The notes beneath the pieces are model-generated. The model saw nothing but the letters and a program-made list of their open reading frames with translations, made no database searches and was not told the DNA's origin. From Leptolinea sp. (GTDB lineage: Bacteria > Chloroflexota > Anaerolineae > Anaerolineales > Anaerolineaceae), in contig JALHEL010000015.1 in NCBI GenBank assembly GCA_022837205.1, positions 1 through 14,984 on the forward strand: 14,984 bases of DNA, read 5' to 3'. Of the stretch, positions 7,877-14,887 are shown in pieces. Both the position numbers and the translations under genes were made by a program. Position 1 is the stretch's first letter, and each line of letters opens with the position of its first letter.

Positions 7877-7946
7877 GTTCCGGACATACCCTCGAAGGGC
7901 GCACGGAAGAGAAAAAATAGGCATAAAAAGTCTACTTGACCGGAAC
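7877..7946 (+). promoter_or_regulatory. Structured 5' leader of rpsT
   Basis: GTTCCGG (7877-7883) and CCGGAAC (7940-7946) are perfect reverse complements and can close a domain. It contains the small hairpin CCCT-CGA-AGGG (7889-7899). The structure lies entirely between the promoter and the rpsT SD. Ribosomal-protein leaders are often targets of autoregulation, so a role in S20 feedback is possible. I do not recognise it as a named RNA family. Confidence 0.4.
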
Positions 7947-7980
7947 CCTACTATGTGTTGAACCTTGGGAGAATAAGGAA

Positions 7981-8247
7981 ATGGCTAATATAAAGTCACA
8001 AATCAAGCGTAACAGACAGAACGAAAAGAGACGTATCCAAAATCGTGTTGTTCGCGGATCTACCCGAACCGCTCTATATAAGGCACGTCTGGCTGTCGAA
8101 ACGAATCAGGAAAATTCCGAAGAGATGGTGAAGAAGGCAATAATTGCTTTGGATAAAGCCGCTCAAAAGGGTGTAATTCATAAGAATAATGCAGCCCGCA
8201 AGAAGAGTCGCCTGATAAAGAAACTGACAGCGACAAAAAAAGCGTAA
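7981..8247 (+). CDS. rpsT: 30S ribosomal protein S20
   Basis: Small primary-binding protein of the 30S subunit that contacts 16S rRNA helices at the base of the body. The 88-aa, strongly basic protein begins MANIKSQIKRNRQNEKRR, has VKKAIIALDKAAQKGVIHKN in the middle and ends with a Lys-rich tail; length and motifs match the family. The ATG at 7981 is chosen because GGGAG (7967-7971) is correctly placed 9 nt upstream and S20 proteins start with MANI/MANT. An in-frame TTG at 7936 would add 15 unrelated residues. It appears monocistronic: its own promoter lies upstream and two hairpin terminators follow. Confidence 0.97.
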   Translation: MANIKSQIKRNRQNEKRRIQNRVVRGSTRTALYKARLAVETNQENSEEMVKKAIIALDKAAQKGVIHKNNAARKKSRLIKKLTATKKA

Positions 8248-8257
8248 CGCTATCGTG

Positions 8258-8275
8258 AGGGAGAAATCCCTTTTT
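8258..8275 (+). terminator. Small terminator-like hairpin after rpsT
   Basis: AGGGA (8258-8262), a GAAA loop and TCCCT (8267-8271) are followed by four more T. The 5-bp stem starts 10 nt after the rpsT stop. It is probably the first of two tandem terminators. Confidence 0.5.
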
Positions 8276-8295
8276 GAATGTTATTGCCGGATCGG

Positions 8296-8328
8296 AAAGG
8301 GTTGAAAGAAAAAGTTCAACCCTTTTTT
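8296..8328 (+). terminator. Intrinsic terminator of rpsT
   Basis: AAAGGGTTGAA (8296-8306) pairs perfectly over 11 bp with TTCAACCCTTT (8315-8325) across an 8-nt A-rich loop, and the run of T extends to 8328. This is a classic rho-independent terminator separating rpsT from argS. Confidence 0.9.
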
Positions 8329-8401
8329 GGTCATATATAGATCCGATCCGTCCGATTCTTATTGAAAATGCCACATGTGAAGAATGACCAGCGGAGGAGC
8401 C

Positions 8402-10162
8402 GTGTTTGAAAAAGAACAACAACTGATAGAGGATCAAATTCGGAAAATTTGTGAAGCTCACAATTATCCGGTGAAATCGCTTACCTGGTCCTGGATTCCA
8501 TTCAGCGGAAATTGGGGGATATCCACTTCTTTTTTTCAGGTCGCGGCGGATGACGCACGTTCCAGAGGACAAAAAATAAATGTTGGCTTGCATGCCCAAG
8601 AAATCGCTCAAATGACGGCGGATTCCCTTGAATTACCCGAAGGATTCGAACGTGCGGAAGCGGTTCGAGGATATTTGAATCTCTATTTCACCACTCGAAT
8701 TTATTCTCAGCGGGTCATTGATACGGTGTTGGAAGAAAAAGATAATTTTGGCAGAGGGCAACGCAACGGTGAGCGCGTAATGGTTGAATTTTCCCAGCCG
8801 AACACTCATAAAGCATTTCATGTCGGTCATTTACGAAATGTAATTCTGGGAAATGCGGTCTGTAATATTCTCGATTTTGCCGGTAATGATGTGATTCGGG
8901 CGAATTATTTGGGGGATATCGGGCTGCATGTTATCAAATGGTTGTGGTGCTATCTGAAATATCATAACGGCGAGAAACCCGAGGGGGATATTACCCGCTG
9001 GATGGGTGATATCTATGCGGAAGCAAGCCGGCGACATGAAGAAGAACCCGAAGCAGAAAGTGAAATCCGGGAACTCTTTGCCCGCTGGGATCGAAAAGAT
9101 CCGGAGATTGTCGAATTATGGCGTGTTACCCGTCAATGGAGTTTGGATGGTTTCGAGCAGATTTATAAAACATTGAACGTCCGGTTCGATAAGCTCTATT
9201 TTGAAAGTGATGTGGAGGATTCGGGCAAAGAAATTGTCAAAGAATTGATCGCCAAAGGAATCGCCGTTGACGAACGCCCCGAAAATGCGGTGGTCGTCAA
9301 ATTGGATGAATTGTGCGGTACGAAGGATAAATATCGTTCGTTAGTCGTCTTGCGCTCCGACGGCACCTCTTTGTATGCGACGAAGGACCTGTCGTTGGCG
9401 ATTCGGAAGTTCGAAGAATTTCATCTGACGCGTTCGATCTATGTCATCGATGTCAGGCAGACGTTATATCTGCAGCAGATATTCAAGACTTTGGAATTGA
9501 TGGGTTATTCGTGGGCGAAGAATTGTTATCATTTGGCATATGAAATCGTGAATTTACCGGGAAATGTTACCATGTCCTCGCGTGACGGAACGGTTGTTTT
9601 CCTGCAGGATTTAATTGATGAGGCTAAATCGCGAGCGTTGGCGATTGTTCAAGAAAAAAATCCGTCATTAACGGATGCGGAAAAAGCGGAAATATCGGAA
9701 AAAGTAGCGCTCGGTGCGCTGAAGTATTCCATGCTCTCGCGGGATAATGCAAAAATAGTCACTTTTGACTGGGAGGCGGCACTTGATTTTAACGGTCAAG
9801 CTGCTCCGTATATCCAATATGCCGCGGTACGGGCAAACAGTATCTTAAGAAAATCCGAAAACGGATTGCCGGATCAAACAGCTTTGTCTTACGAACTGAC
9901 CCCGGTCGAAGTGGAACTGATCGATCTGATTTCACGGGTTCCGAGGGAAATTCAACGGTCGGCTGCAGAATGTAAGCCGCTCTTCATTTCCAACCTTGCA
10001 TTTGATCTGGCTCAGGCATTTAATAATTTCTATCATCAATGCCCCGTATTGCAGGCGGAGCCGCCTGTCCGAGATTACCGGTTACGGCTGGCTGCGGCTG
10101 CACGCCAAACAATGATCAATTGCCTGGCTCTGTTGGGAATTGATTCTCCGGAAATTATGTAA
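8402..10162 (+). CDS. argS: Arginyl-tRNA synthetase
   Basis: Class Ia aminoacyl-tRNA synthetase charging tRNA-Arg. The 586-aa protein has the N-terminal additional domain (about 1-105), then VEFSQPNTHKAFHVGHLRN with the HIGH-type motif HVGH (140-143), YLGD in the arginine/ATP pocket, and ATKDLSLAIRKFEEF (about 326-340). The KMSKS-equivalent MSSRDG (391-396) lacks the canonical Lys, as in many ArgRS. The DALR-type anticodon-binding domain spans about 470-586 (QYAAVRANSILRK, DLAQAFNNFYHQCPVL). Length is normal. I prefer GTG 8402 because GGAGG (8393-8397) stands just ahead of it and homologues typically begin MFE. ATG 8384 in the same frame would add six residues but lacks a recognisable SD. The RBS-to-GTG spacing is short (4 nt), so the start is less certain than the identity. 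No clear promoter is visible. It converges with serS. Confidence 0.95.
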   Translation: MFEKEQQLIEDQIRKICEAHNYPVKSLTWSWIPFSGNWGISTSFFQVAADDARSRGQKINVGLHAQEIAQMTADSLELPEGFERAEAVRGYLNLYFTTRIYSQRVIDTVLEEKDNFGRGQRNGERVMVEFSQPNTHKAFHVGHLRNVILGNAVCNILDFAGNDVIRANYLGDIGLHVIKWLWCYLKYHNGEKPEGDITRWMGDIYAEASRRHEEEPEAESEIRELFARWDRKDPEIVELWRVTRQWSLDGFEQIYKTLNVRFDKLYFESDVEDSGKEIVKELIAKGIAVDERPENAVVVKLDELCGTKDKYRSLVVLRSDGTSLYATKDLSLAIRKFEEFHLTRSIYVIDVRQTLYLQQIFKTLELMGYSWAKNCYHLAYEIVNLPGNVTMSSRDGTVVFLQDLIDEAKSRALAIVQEKNPSLTDAEKAEISEKVALGALKYSMLSRDNAKIVTFDWEAALDFNGQAAPYIQYAAVRANSILRKSENGLPDQTALSYELTPVEVELIDLISRVPREIQRSAAECKPLFISNLAFDLAQAFNNFYHQCPVLQAEPPVRDYRLRLAAAARQTMINCLALLGIDSPEIM

Positions 10163-10174
10163 TTAACAATCATA

Positions 10175-10223
10175 AACAATAATAAATCGGAAGAAATAAT
10201 AAAACTTTCGATTTATTGTTGTT
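10175..10223. terminator. Long AU-rich hairpin between convergent argS and serS
   Basis: Positions 10175-10193 and 10205-10223 can pair over 19 bp with two G-T wobbles and an 11-nt loop (10194-10204). The arms are mostly A+T with a short CGGAAG/CTTTCG core. The hairpin lies 12 nt after the argS stop and includes the serS stop codon, so it could serve both converging transcripts. T-rich rather than perfect T-runs follow on each side, so it is a plausible but atypical bidirectional terminator. Confidence 0.6.
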
Positions 10224-11490
10224 TCTCTATTACGTCAATACCACCCATCCAAGGTTTGAGCACTTCCGGGACAACCACGGACCCGCCGGCTTGTTGGTAG
10301 GTTTCCAGCACCGCAATCAATGTGCGGGGCAAACCCAATCCCGAACCGTTCAAAGTATGTAGAAAACGGGTTTTTCCGCTTTCTTTGTCCCGAAAGCGGA
10401 TCGCTCCTCTGCGGGATTGAAAGTCACCGTCATCGGAAACTGAGGAAACTTCCAGCCATTCCTTGCAGCCGGGTGCCCAAACTTCGATATCATAACAAAT
10501 CCGAGCATTAAATCCCAGGTCGCCGGTGCATTGGGCGACGATTCGATAAGGCAAGTCCAACTGTCTGCAGGTTTCTTCGGCGGCATTCAACATCCGATCC
10601 AGTTCATCGGCTGATTTATCCGGATGACTGTAACAATACATTTCAACCTTATCAAATTGATGACCGCGCTTAATACCGCGCACATCCCGTCCGGCACTCA
10701 TTTTTTCGCGTCGAAAGCAGGGAGTATATGCGGTAAAACGCATCGGAAGGCTGTCTTCTTCGATAATTTCGTTCATATAGAGACCGGTCAGAGGCACTTC
10801 GGCGGTCGGCACCATCCAAAAATCTTCTTCGGCATCATGATAAAGATTGTCTCTGAATTTCGGCAATTGGCCGGACCCGTAGAGTATTTCACTTTTTACC
10901 ATAAACGGCGTGTACCGTTCTTCATAACCCTGCCGGATATGCAAATCGAGCATAAAAGCAATGAGTGCGCGTTGCAGACGGGCACCGGCTCCGTTCAGAA
11001 TGTAAAAACGGCTGCCGGTCAATTTCACACCGCGATCAAAATCGATGATCCCCAGCGCCGGTCCCAAATCCCAGTGCGGAATCGGATCAAACTCTCGTTC
11101 CGCGATTTTCCCTTCGTAGCGGACGACCACATTTTCCGCATCGCTGACACCGTAGGGTACGCGCGGATCCGGGATATTGGGAATAATCATGATCAGCGAA
11201 TTTAATTCCTCTTCCGTTTCCTTTATTTTCTTGTCCAATTCGGCGATTTTATCGCCGACAAGGCGCATCGCTTCTATTTTGGCGTTTCTTTCCTCGGCAT
11301 CCTTGATCCGACCGATTTCTTTGGAAGTCGCATTCCGTTCCGCTTTCAGTTGTTCCGATTCGGAAAGAAGCTTTCGGCGGGTCATATCCAGTTCGATCAC
11401 ACGATTCACCGGAGCGGGATCCATTTGACGATCTTTCATCGATTTGATGACCAATTCGGGATTTTCTCGGATGAGATTCATATCCAGCAT
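10213..11490 (-). CDS. serS: Seryl-tRNA synthetase
   Basis: Class II synthetase that charges tRNA-Ser (and tRNA-Sec where present). The 425-aa protein begins MLDMNLIRENPE and has the long antiparallel coiled-coil arm (about 27-102) that grips the long variable arm of tRNA-Ser. The catalytic core shows TAEVPLTGLY (229-238), motif 2 CFRREKMSAGRDVRG...HQF (258-280, R260) and motif 3 NGSGLGLPRTLIAVLE (381-396, R389). Length and motifs are standard. The ATG is supported by an excellent SD (GAGGAG, complement of 11497-11502) with 6-nt spacing. A T-box riboswitch lies directly upstream, so expression should rise when uncharged tRNA-Ser accumulates. It appears monocistronic, ending in the convergent hairpin with argS. 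Confidence 0.97.
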   Translation of the reverse strand: MLDMNLIRENPELVIKSMKDRQMDPAPVNRVIELDMTRRKLLSESEQLKAERNATSKEIGRIKDAEERNAKIEAMRLVGDKIAELDKKIKETEEELNSLIMIIPNIPDPRVPYGVSDAENVVVRYEGKIAEREFDPIPHWDLGPALGIIDFDRGVKLTGSRFYILNGAGARLQRALIAFMLDLHIRQGYEERYTPFMVKSEILYGSGQLPKFRDNLYHDAEEDFWMVPTAEVPLTGLYMNEIIEEDSLPMRFTAYTPCFRREKMSAGRDVRGIKRGHQFDKVEMYCYSHPDKSADELDRMLNAAEETCRQLDLPYRIVAQCTGDLGFNARICYDIEVWAPGCKEWLEVSSVSDDGDFQSRRGAIRFRDKESGKTRFLHTLNGSGLGLPRTLIAVLETYQQAGGSVVVPEVLKPWMGGIDVIEKQQ

Positions 11491-11515
11491 AAATAGCTCC
11501 TCTTATCTATCAATT

Positions 11516-11546
11516 AAAAAATCCCCCGTCCGGCAGGACGAAGGGG
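11516..11546 (-). terminator. T-box-controlled intrinsic terminator upstream of serS
   Basis: On the minus strand CCCC (11546-11543), a TT bulge and CGTCC (11540-11536) pair with GGACG (11531-11527) and GGGG (11526-11523) around a TGCC loop. A and six T (11521-11516) follow. The first arm begins just after the T-box sequence, so it competes with the antiterminator. This is the off-state of the serS leader. Confidence 0.9.
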
Positions 11547-11550
11547 TTTC

Positions 11551-11750
11551 CGTGGTACCACCTGCATTTGCTCAACCAAGAGCCTCTTTGTCGGGAGATA
11601 ACGATCCCGAATCGACCTTCTTATCGCATCATTGCTTTTCGAAAGCGGTCCGCATTTTTTATGCGCGGGGTGGATAAATTCGGACTTGTTGCCGCCTCTC
11701 ATCAACCGGCGACTCTCTGTCATCCGAAAGCCGAATTAAAGTCCCGCTTG
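11551..11750 (-). promoter_or_regulatory. T-box riboswitch, serine-specific (specifier UCC)
   Basis: Minus-strand leader RNA that reads tRNA-Ser charging. Stem I is complete. The basal helix is GCGGG (11747-11743) with CCCGC (11669-11665). The upper helix is TTCGGAT (11728-11722) with GTCCGAA (11685-11679). An AG-bulge region AGAGAG (11718-11713) follows, and the apical hairpin GTCGCC/GGCGGC (11713-11708/11696-11691) carries the GGTTGATGAGA loop typical of T-boxes. The specifier loop on the 3' side presents TCC followed by A (11674-11671), a serine codon. Smaller hairpins follow: CGCAT/ATGCG (11665-11651), GCTTT/AAAGC (11646-11634) and a stem III candidate TCGGGA/TCCCGA (11610-11591). The T-box sequence AGGTGGTACCACG is at 11563-11551. 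Specifier and downstream gene agree, which makes the assignment firm. Confidence 0.95.
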
Positions 11751-11762
11751 ACCTATCTTATT

Positions 11763-11781
11763 AATGTTTATTATAAACATT
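11763..11781 (-). promoter_or_regulatory. Candidate -10 of the serS leader inside a 19-bp perfect palindrome
   Basis: The minus strand reads TATAAT at 11775-11770, about 25 nt before T-box stem I, which suits a leader promoter. No good -35 is visible at 16-18 nt upstream. The -10 sits inside a perfect inverted repeat with 9-bp arms (AATGTTTAT / ATAAACATT) around one central base. It could be an operator, a factor-dependent promoter element, or an AU-only hairpin at the end of the upstream regulator transcript. Confidence 0.5.
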
Positions 11782-11816
11782 TGGCGCAAAGGATTCATGA
11801 ACCTTATGACAGGAGA

Positions 11817-12566
11817 TCAGGATTCCTTTTCACAGCAGACCGGTGATAAAGCGCACTGATCGATTTTTTTATTTTTCCCGTTCCCGTTTGGTTCGAGCAT
11901 ATACCCCTGTCCTTTGACGGTAATCAAATATTGGGGATTCTTCGGATCTTCCTCGATTGCCTTTCGCAGCCATTGCATATGGACATCCAAAGATCGCATA
12001 TCTTCCAAATAGTCCGTATCCCATAGTTCTCGGAATAATTCTTCCCGTTTTATAATTTCGCCGGGACGATCCATAAATAAATTGAGAAGTTTGGACACTC
12101 GCGGAGTGACACCGACTACCCGATTATCGATATAAATACAATTACGGGAGGTATCCAATGCCAGGTCGCCCGCGCATTTGAGTGTGCTTTTTTTCGCGGG
12201 AGCAAAAAGCATAATCCGATTCAAAAGTTTTTGAACGGTAAACGGTAAACAAAGAACAAGATCGGCTTTGTCGGAAATCTTCTTCTGTTTGAGCATTTCA
12301 TCGATGATGAGAATGATCGGCAGGTCCGGATTGCGCTTCTTGATACGGTAGACGATCCGATTGCTTGCTGTTCGCATTGAAGCCGCATCGATCAAGACGA
12401 TCATCGGATCGGATTCTTGAATTTTCTCAATGGCACTATTACCGGTGGAAGCAATTTCCACATTATACCCGCGTTTCTTTAAACTTAAAAAGAAAGAGGG
12501 GTGATCGGTCTGCTTACCTTCTATGAGAATAATCTTATCCTGAAGCTGATCCAACGGCGACTCCAC
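11817..12566 (-). CDS. OmpR/PhoB-type DNA-binding regulator with degenerate receiver domain
   Basis: The 249-aa protein has an N-terminal receiver-like fold (about 10-122) and a C-terminal winged helix (about 128-226). The latter includes GVTPRVSKLLNLFMDRPGE (152-170), REELFRELW (174-182), the recognition region RSLDVHMQWLRKAIE (191-205) and YLITVKGQGYML (213-224), all typical of Trans_reg_C proteins. In the receiver part a candidate phosphoacceptor Asp is kept (D60, VLIDAAS). The first acidic pair is reduced to IEGK (15-18), the beta4 Thr/Ser is absent (ILIID), and the conserved Lys of KPF is Leu (LPF, 107-109). It may therefore work without phosphorylation. The tail after 227 is Lys/Asn-rich and ends with three Cys (C238, C244, C245). 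The start is GTG at 12566 without a clear SD; a stop codon lies three codons upstream in frame, so no longer start is possible. No histidine kinase gene is adjacent, and the target genes are unknown. Confidence 0.85.
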   Translation of the reverse strand: MESPLDQLQDKIILIEGKQTDHPSFFLSLKKRGYNVEIASTGNSAIEKIQESDPMIVLIDAASMRTASNRIVYRIKKRNPDLPIILIIDEMLKQKKISDKADLVLCLPFTVQKLLNRIMLFAPAKKSTLKCAGDLALDTSRNCIYIDNRVVGVTPRVSKLLNLFMDRPGEIIKREELFRELWDTDYLEDMRSLDVHMQWLRKAIEEDPKNPQYLITVKGQGYMLEPNGNGKNKKIDQCALSPVCCEKES

Positions 12567-12856
12567 TGAAATAATTTACTGCCCAAAACGAGCGATGGGA
12601 ATGCCAGTGATTTTATTGTACATAGTATTCTTAAAAAAGTGTGAAATATTTGCGTAAACAACTTTCATAAATATCATATGACTTTAATACTATTTGGCAT
12701 TCTGACAAAGATTATATCCAAGGATTCCGGAAATCTTTCAAAAGATTAATATTTCTGTGCAGTGAAGCTGCTTTATAATAATCATATAGATTATTTCGGA
12801 TTCGAAAGCTTATAATAGAAAAACTTTCAAAATGAAGTCTGAGGATGGATGATTGA
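12567..12856. other. AT-rich divergent intergenic region
   Basis: 290 bp separate the minus-strand regulator from the plus-strand nuclease-dnaB operon. On the plus strand two TTATAAT boxes occur (12773-12779 and 12810-12816), the second about 41 nt before the ATG of the downstream gene; neither has a good -35. A small inverted repeat GCAG/CTGC (12759-12771) abuts the first box, and an 8-bp palindrome TTCCGGAA lies at 12725-12732. For the minus strand only weak candidates exist (TACAAT near 12620). No RNA gene or small ORF is supported here. Confidence 0.5.
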
Positions 12857-13486
12857 ATGTCTGAATTGTTTGAAGTAACCGTCGATAGTATTCGAGTCAG
12901 TTTAACCACACAACAACGGGTATTGATTTTGCATGAACCGAAAAATGAACTGTACCTTCCGATCTGGATCGGTTCGTTTGAGGCGGAATCGATTGTGATC
13001 GCGCTGCAGGGGATTGAAGTCAGCCGCCCTCAACCGCATGATCTACTGAAAAATGTTATTGCAGCGTTGGACGGGAAACTCAGGAACGTTGTTCTTTCGA
13101 AGATTCAGGACGATACTTTTTATTCATTTTTGGTTTTGGAATCCCAAGGAAACGAAATACTTGTGGACAGTCGCCCTTCCGATGCGATCTCTCTGGCGAT
13201 TCGTTGCAAAGTGCCGATTTTTGTCGATAAAACCGTTTTACTTTCAGCCGGAATCCAACCCGAGAAAGATATTCGGGAATTAAATTCGGCAAAGAAAAAT
13301 TTCGCCGCGGAGCCGGATCAAGAAGAGTTTGTGGATGATGCGAAATTGAATATTTTCGATGACTTTTTGAAAAATATTGATCTCCCCGATTCCGGTGAAA
13401 CCGGAAAGAGCGACCGTTCGGGAAAACAGGATAACGAAAAGAAGGACACGGATTCAAATTCCGATGATCTTCTTTTCCCGATATAA
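12857..13486 (+). CDS. Bifunctional nuclease (BFN/DUF151) domain protein
   Basis: Member of the BFN family (bifunctional nuclease, DUF151), named from plant and archaeal-like proteins with DNase/RNase activity; the role in bacteria is poorly defined. The domain covers about residues 1-140, with LPIWIGSFEAESIVIAL (34-50), RPQPHDLL (57-64), the most conserved stretch VDSRPSDAISLAIR (103-116) and VPIFVDKTVL (119-128). The tail (about 150-209) is rich in Asp, Glu, Lys and Ser and likely disordered; no UvrB/UvrC-type motif follows. ATG 12857 is preceded by GAGGA (12841-12845). The stop is 3 nt before dnaB, so the two are surely co-transcribed and probably translationally coupled. The shared operon hints at a link to DNA replication or repair, but that is inference. 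Confidence 0.88.
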   Translation: MSELFEVTVDSIRVSLTTQQRVLILHEPKNELYLPIWIGSFEAESIVIALQGIEVSRPQPHDLLKNVIAALDGKLRNVVLSKIQDDTFYSFLVLESQGNEILVDSRPSDAISLAIRCKVPIFVDKTVLLSAGIQPEKDIRELNSAKKNFAAEPDQEEFVDDAKLNIFDDFLKNIDLPDSGETGKSDRSGKQDNEKKDTDSNSDDLLFPI

Positions 13487-13489
13487 GAT

Positions 13490-14887
13490 ATGGAAATAAA
13501 CGGACCTTATCCTACGGAGAATTTCACTCCGGAAGTTTCCGAATCCGATCTACGCTTACAACCGCATAGCCGTGAGGCGGAAGAAGCGGTATTGGGAGCG
13601 ATTCTGATTAATTCGGAAAAGTTTTATGATGTCGCTCAGATTATCTCCGCCAATGACTTTTATATTCACCGCTGTCGCTGGATTTGGGAAGCGTTTGCCG
13701 CTCTTCTGGAAAAAGGACAAGATATTGACGTCCAAACCGTCGCCAACGAATTGGAAAAGAACGGAAAATTAACGGAAGCGGGCGGGAAGCTTTATCTTTA
13801 TTCACTGGCAAGCAATACACCCTCTTCGATGCACGCCGAATCTTATGCCAAAATCATCGCGGAAAAAAGTGTGCGGCGTCAGGTTTTAACAGCGGCAAGC
13901 CAGATGCAACAATATGCCTATGACGAATCCAAAAGTTTGGACACCATTTTGGATAATTCCGAAAAAGCGATTTTCAATGTCAGCGAAAAAAGAACCCGAA
14001 ACGAGGTTCAACCGATTCGCAGCGTGGTGGGAACAATTTACGATGAAGTACGGCTCCTTGCGCGGCAAGATCAGGATATCGTCGGAGTTCCGACCGGATT
14101 TAAAGATTTGGACCGCCTGTTGGGGGGGATGCAAAAATCCGATTTGATCATCGTTGCCGGACGTCCCGGAATGGGTAAGACCGGTTTTCTGCTGTCCGTA
14201 TTGAAAAATGCCGCATTAAATTATCATATGCACGTCGCTATGTTTTCATTGGAAATGTCCAATGAACAATTAGCCATTCGTTTGATCGCGCAACAAACGG
14301 GGATTAACAGTCAAAAGATTCGCAGCGGGAAATTGGCTGAAGATGAACTTCCGATGTTCATCGATGCATTGGATGTGTTGGGGACTACGACCGTTTTTTT
14401 GGATGATACGCCGGCAATTACGCCGCTGCAGCTCCGATCCAAATGCAGAAGATTGGATTTGGAGCATCATTTGGATTTGGTCATCGTTGATTATCTGCAA
14501 TTAATGAGTACCGATTCCCGAAATGAGAATCGGGTTCAGGAAGTTTCCTATATCTCTCGAAATCTTAAAATTTTGGCGAGGGAATTAAATGTGCCGGTTT
14601 TGACAGCCGCCCAGCTTTCGAGAAGTGTCGAACAACGTTCGGAAAAAATCCCGATTTTGTCGGATCTGCGGGAATCCGGTTCGTTGGAACAAGATGCCGA
14701 TGTGGTGATGTTTCTTCATAACCCCAATACCGATGACAGTAAAACAGTCGGTTTAGACGGAGCGATGAAATTGGTTGTCGCCAAACATCGAAACGGACCG
14801 GTGGGAGATATCGACCTGGTCTTTGTTAAAAAGCTGGCCCGCTTTGAAAATGCAGCCCGCATTTCGGACAGCGGAGGAATTCGATGA
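13490..14887 (+). CDS. dnaB: Replicative DNA helicase DnaB
   Basis: Hexameric 5'-3' helicase of the replication fork that also contacts primase. The 465-aa protein has the N-terminal helical domain (about 23-125, LQPHSREAEEAVLGAIL), a linker helix and the RecA-like C-terminal domain. That domain shows Walker A AGRPGMGKT (223-231), catalytic Glu E255 in SLEMS, Walker B VIVDYLQLM (331-339), LTAAQLSRSVEQR (371-383), SDLRESGSLEQDADVV (391-406) and KHRNGPVGD (432-440) with the Arg-finger candidate R434. Length is normal and no intein interrupts the P-loop. The ATG lies 3 nt after the upstream stop without a good SD, so coupling to the nuclease gene is likely. The stop overlaps the next start (ATGA). 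Confidence 0.97.
   Translation: MEINGPYPTENFTPEVSESDLRLQPHSREAEEAVLGAILINSEKFYDVAQIISANDFYIHRCRWIWEAFAALLEKGQDIDVQTVANELEKNGKLTEAGGKLYLYSLASNTPSSMHAESYAKIIAEKSVRRQVLTAASQMQQYAYDESKSLDTILDNSEKAIFNVSEKRTRNEVQPIRSVVGTIYDEVRLLARQDQDIVGVPTGFKDLDRLLGGMQKSDLIIVAGRPGMGKTGFLLSVLKNAALNYHMHVAMFSLEMSNEQLAIRLIAQQTGINSQKIRSGKLAEDELPMFIDALDVLGTTTVFLDDTPAITPLQLRSKCRRLDLEHHLDLVIVDYLQLMSTDSRNENRVQEVSYISRNLKILARELNVPVLTAAQLSRSVEQRSEKIPILSDLRESGSLEQDADVVMFLHNPNTDDSKTVGLDGAMKLVVAKHRNGPVGDIDLVFVKKLARFENAARISDSGGIR

Noticed and set aside
7936..7941. TTGACC as a second rpsT -35, or the in-frame TTG here as the rpsT start
   Set aside because: No -10 at 16-18 nt. As a start it would add 15 residues unlike any S20, while ATG 7981 has a good SD.
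8340..8356. Short repeat of TCCGA units upstream of argS
   Set aside because: Only two or three imperfect units; too short to be called a repeat or binding site.
8060..8611. 183-aa open frame on the minus strand
   Set aside because: Crosses rpsT, both terminators and the start of argS; composition is that of a non-coding shadow frame.
10624..11205. 193-aa open frame on the plus strand
   Set aside because: Lies entirely antisense to serS, whose motifs are unmistakable; its translation shows no family pattern and it lacks an RBS.
12712..12909. 65-aa minus-strand open frame in the divergent intergenic region
   Set aside because: Its start lies inside the BFN gene, it has no recognisable RBS, and the translation is low-complexity AT-driven sequence.
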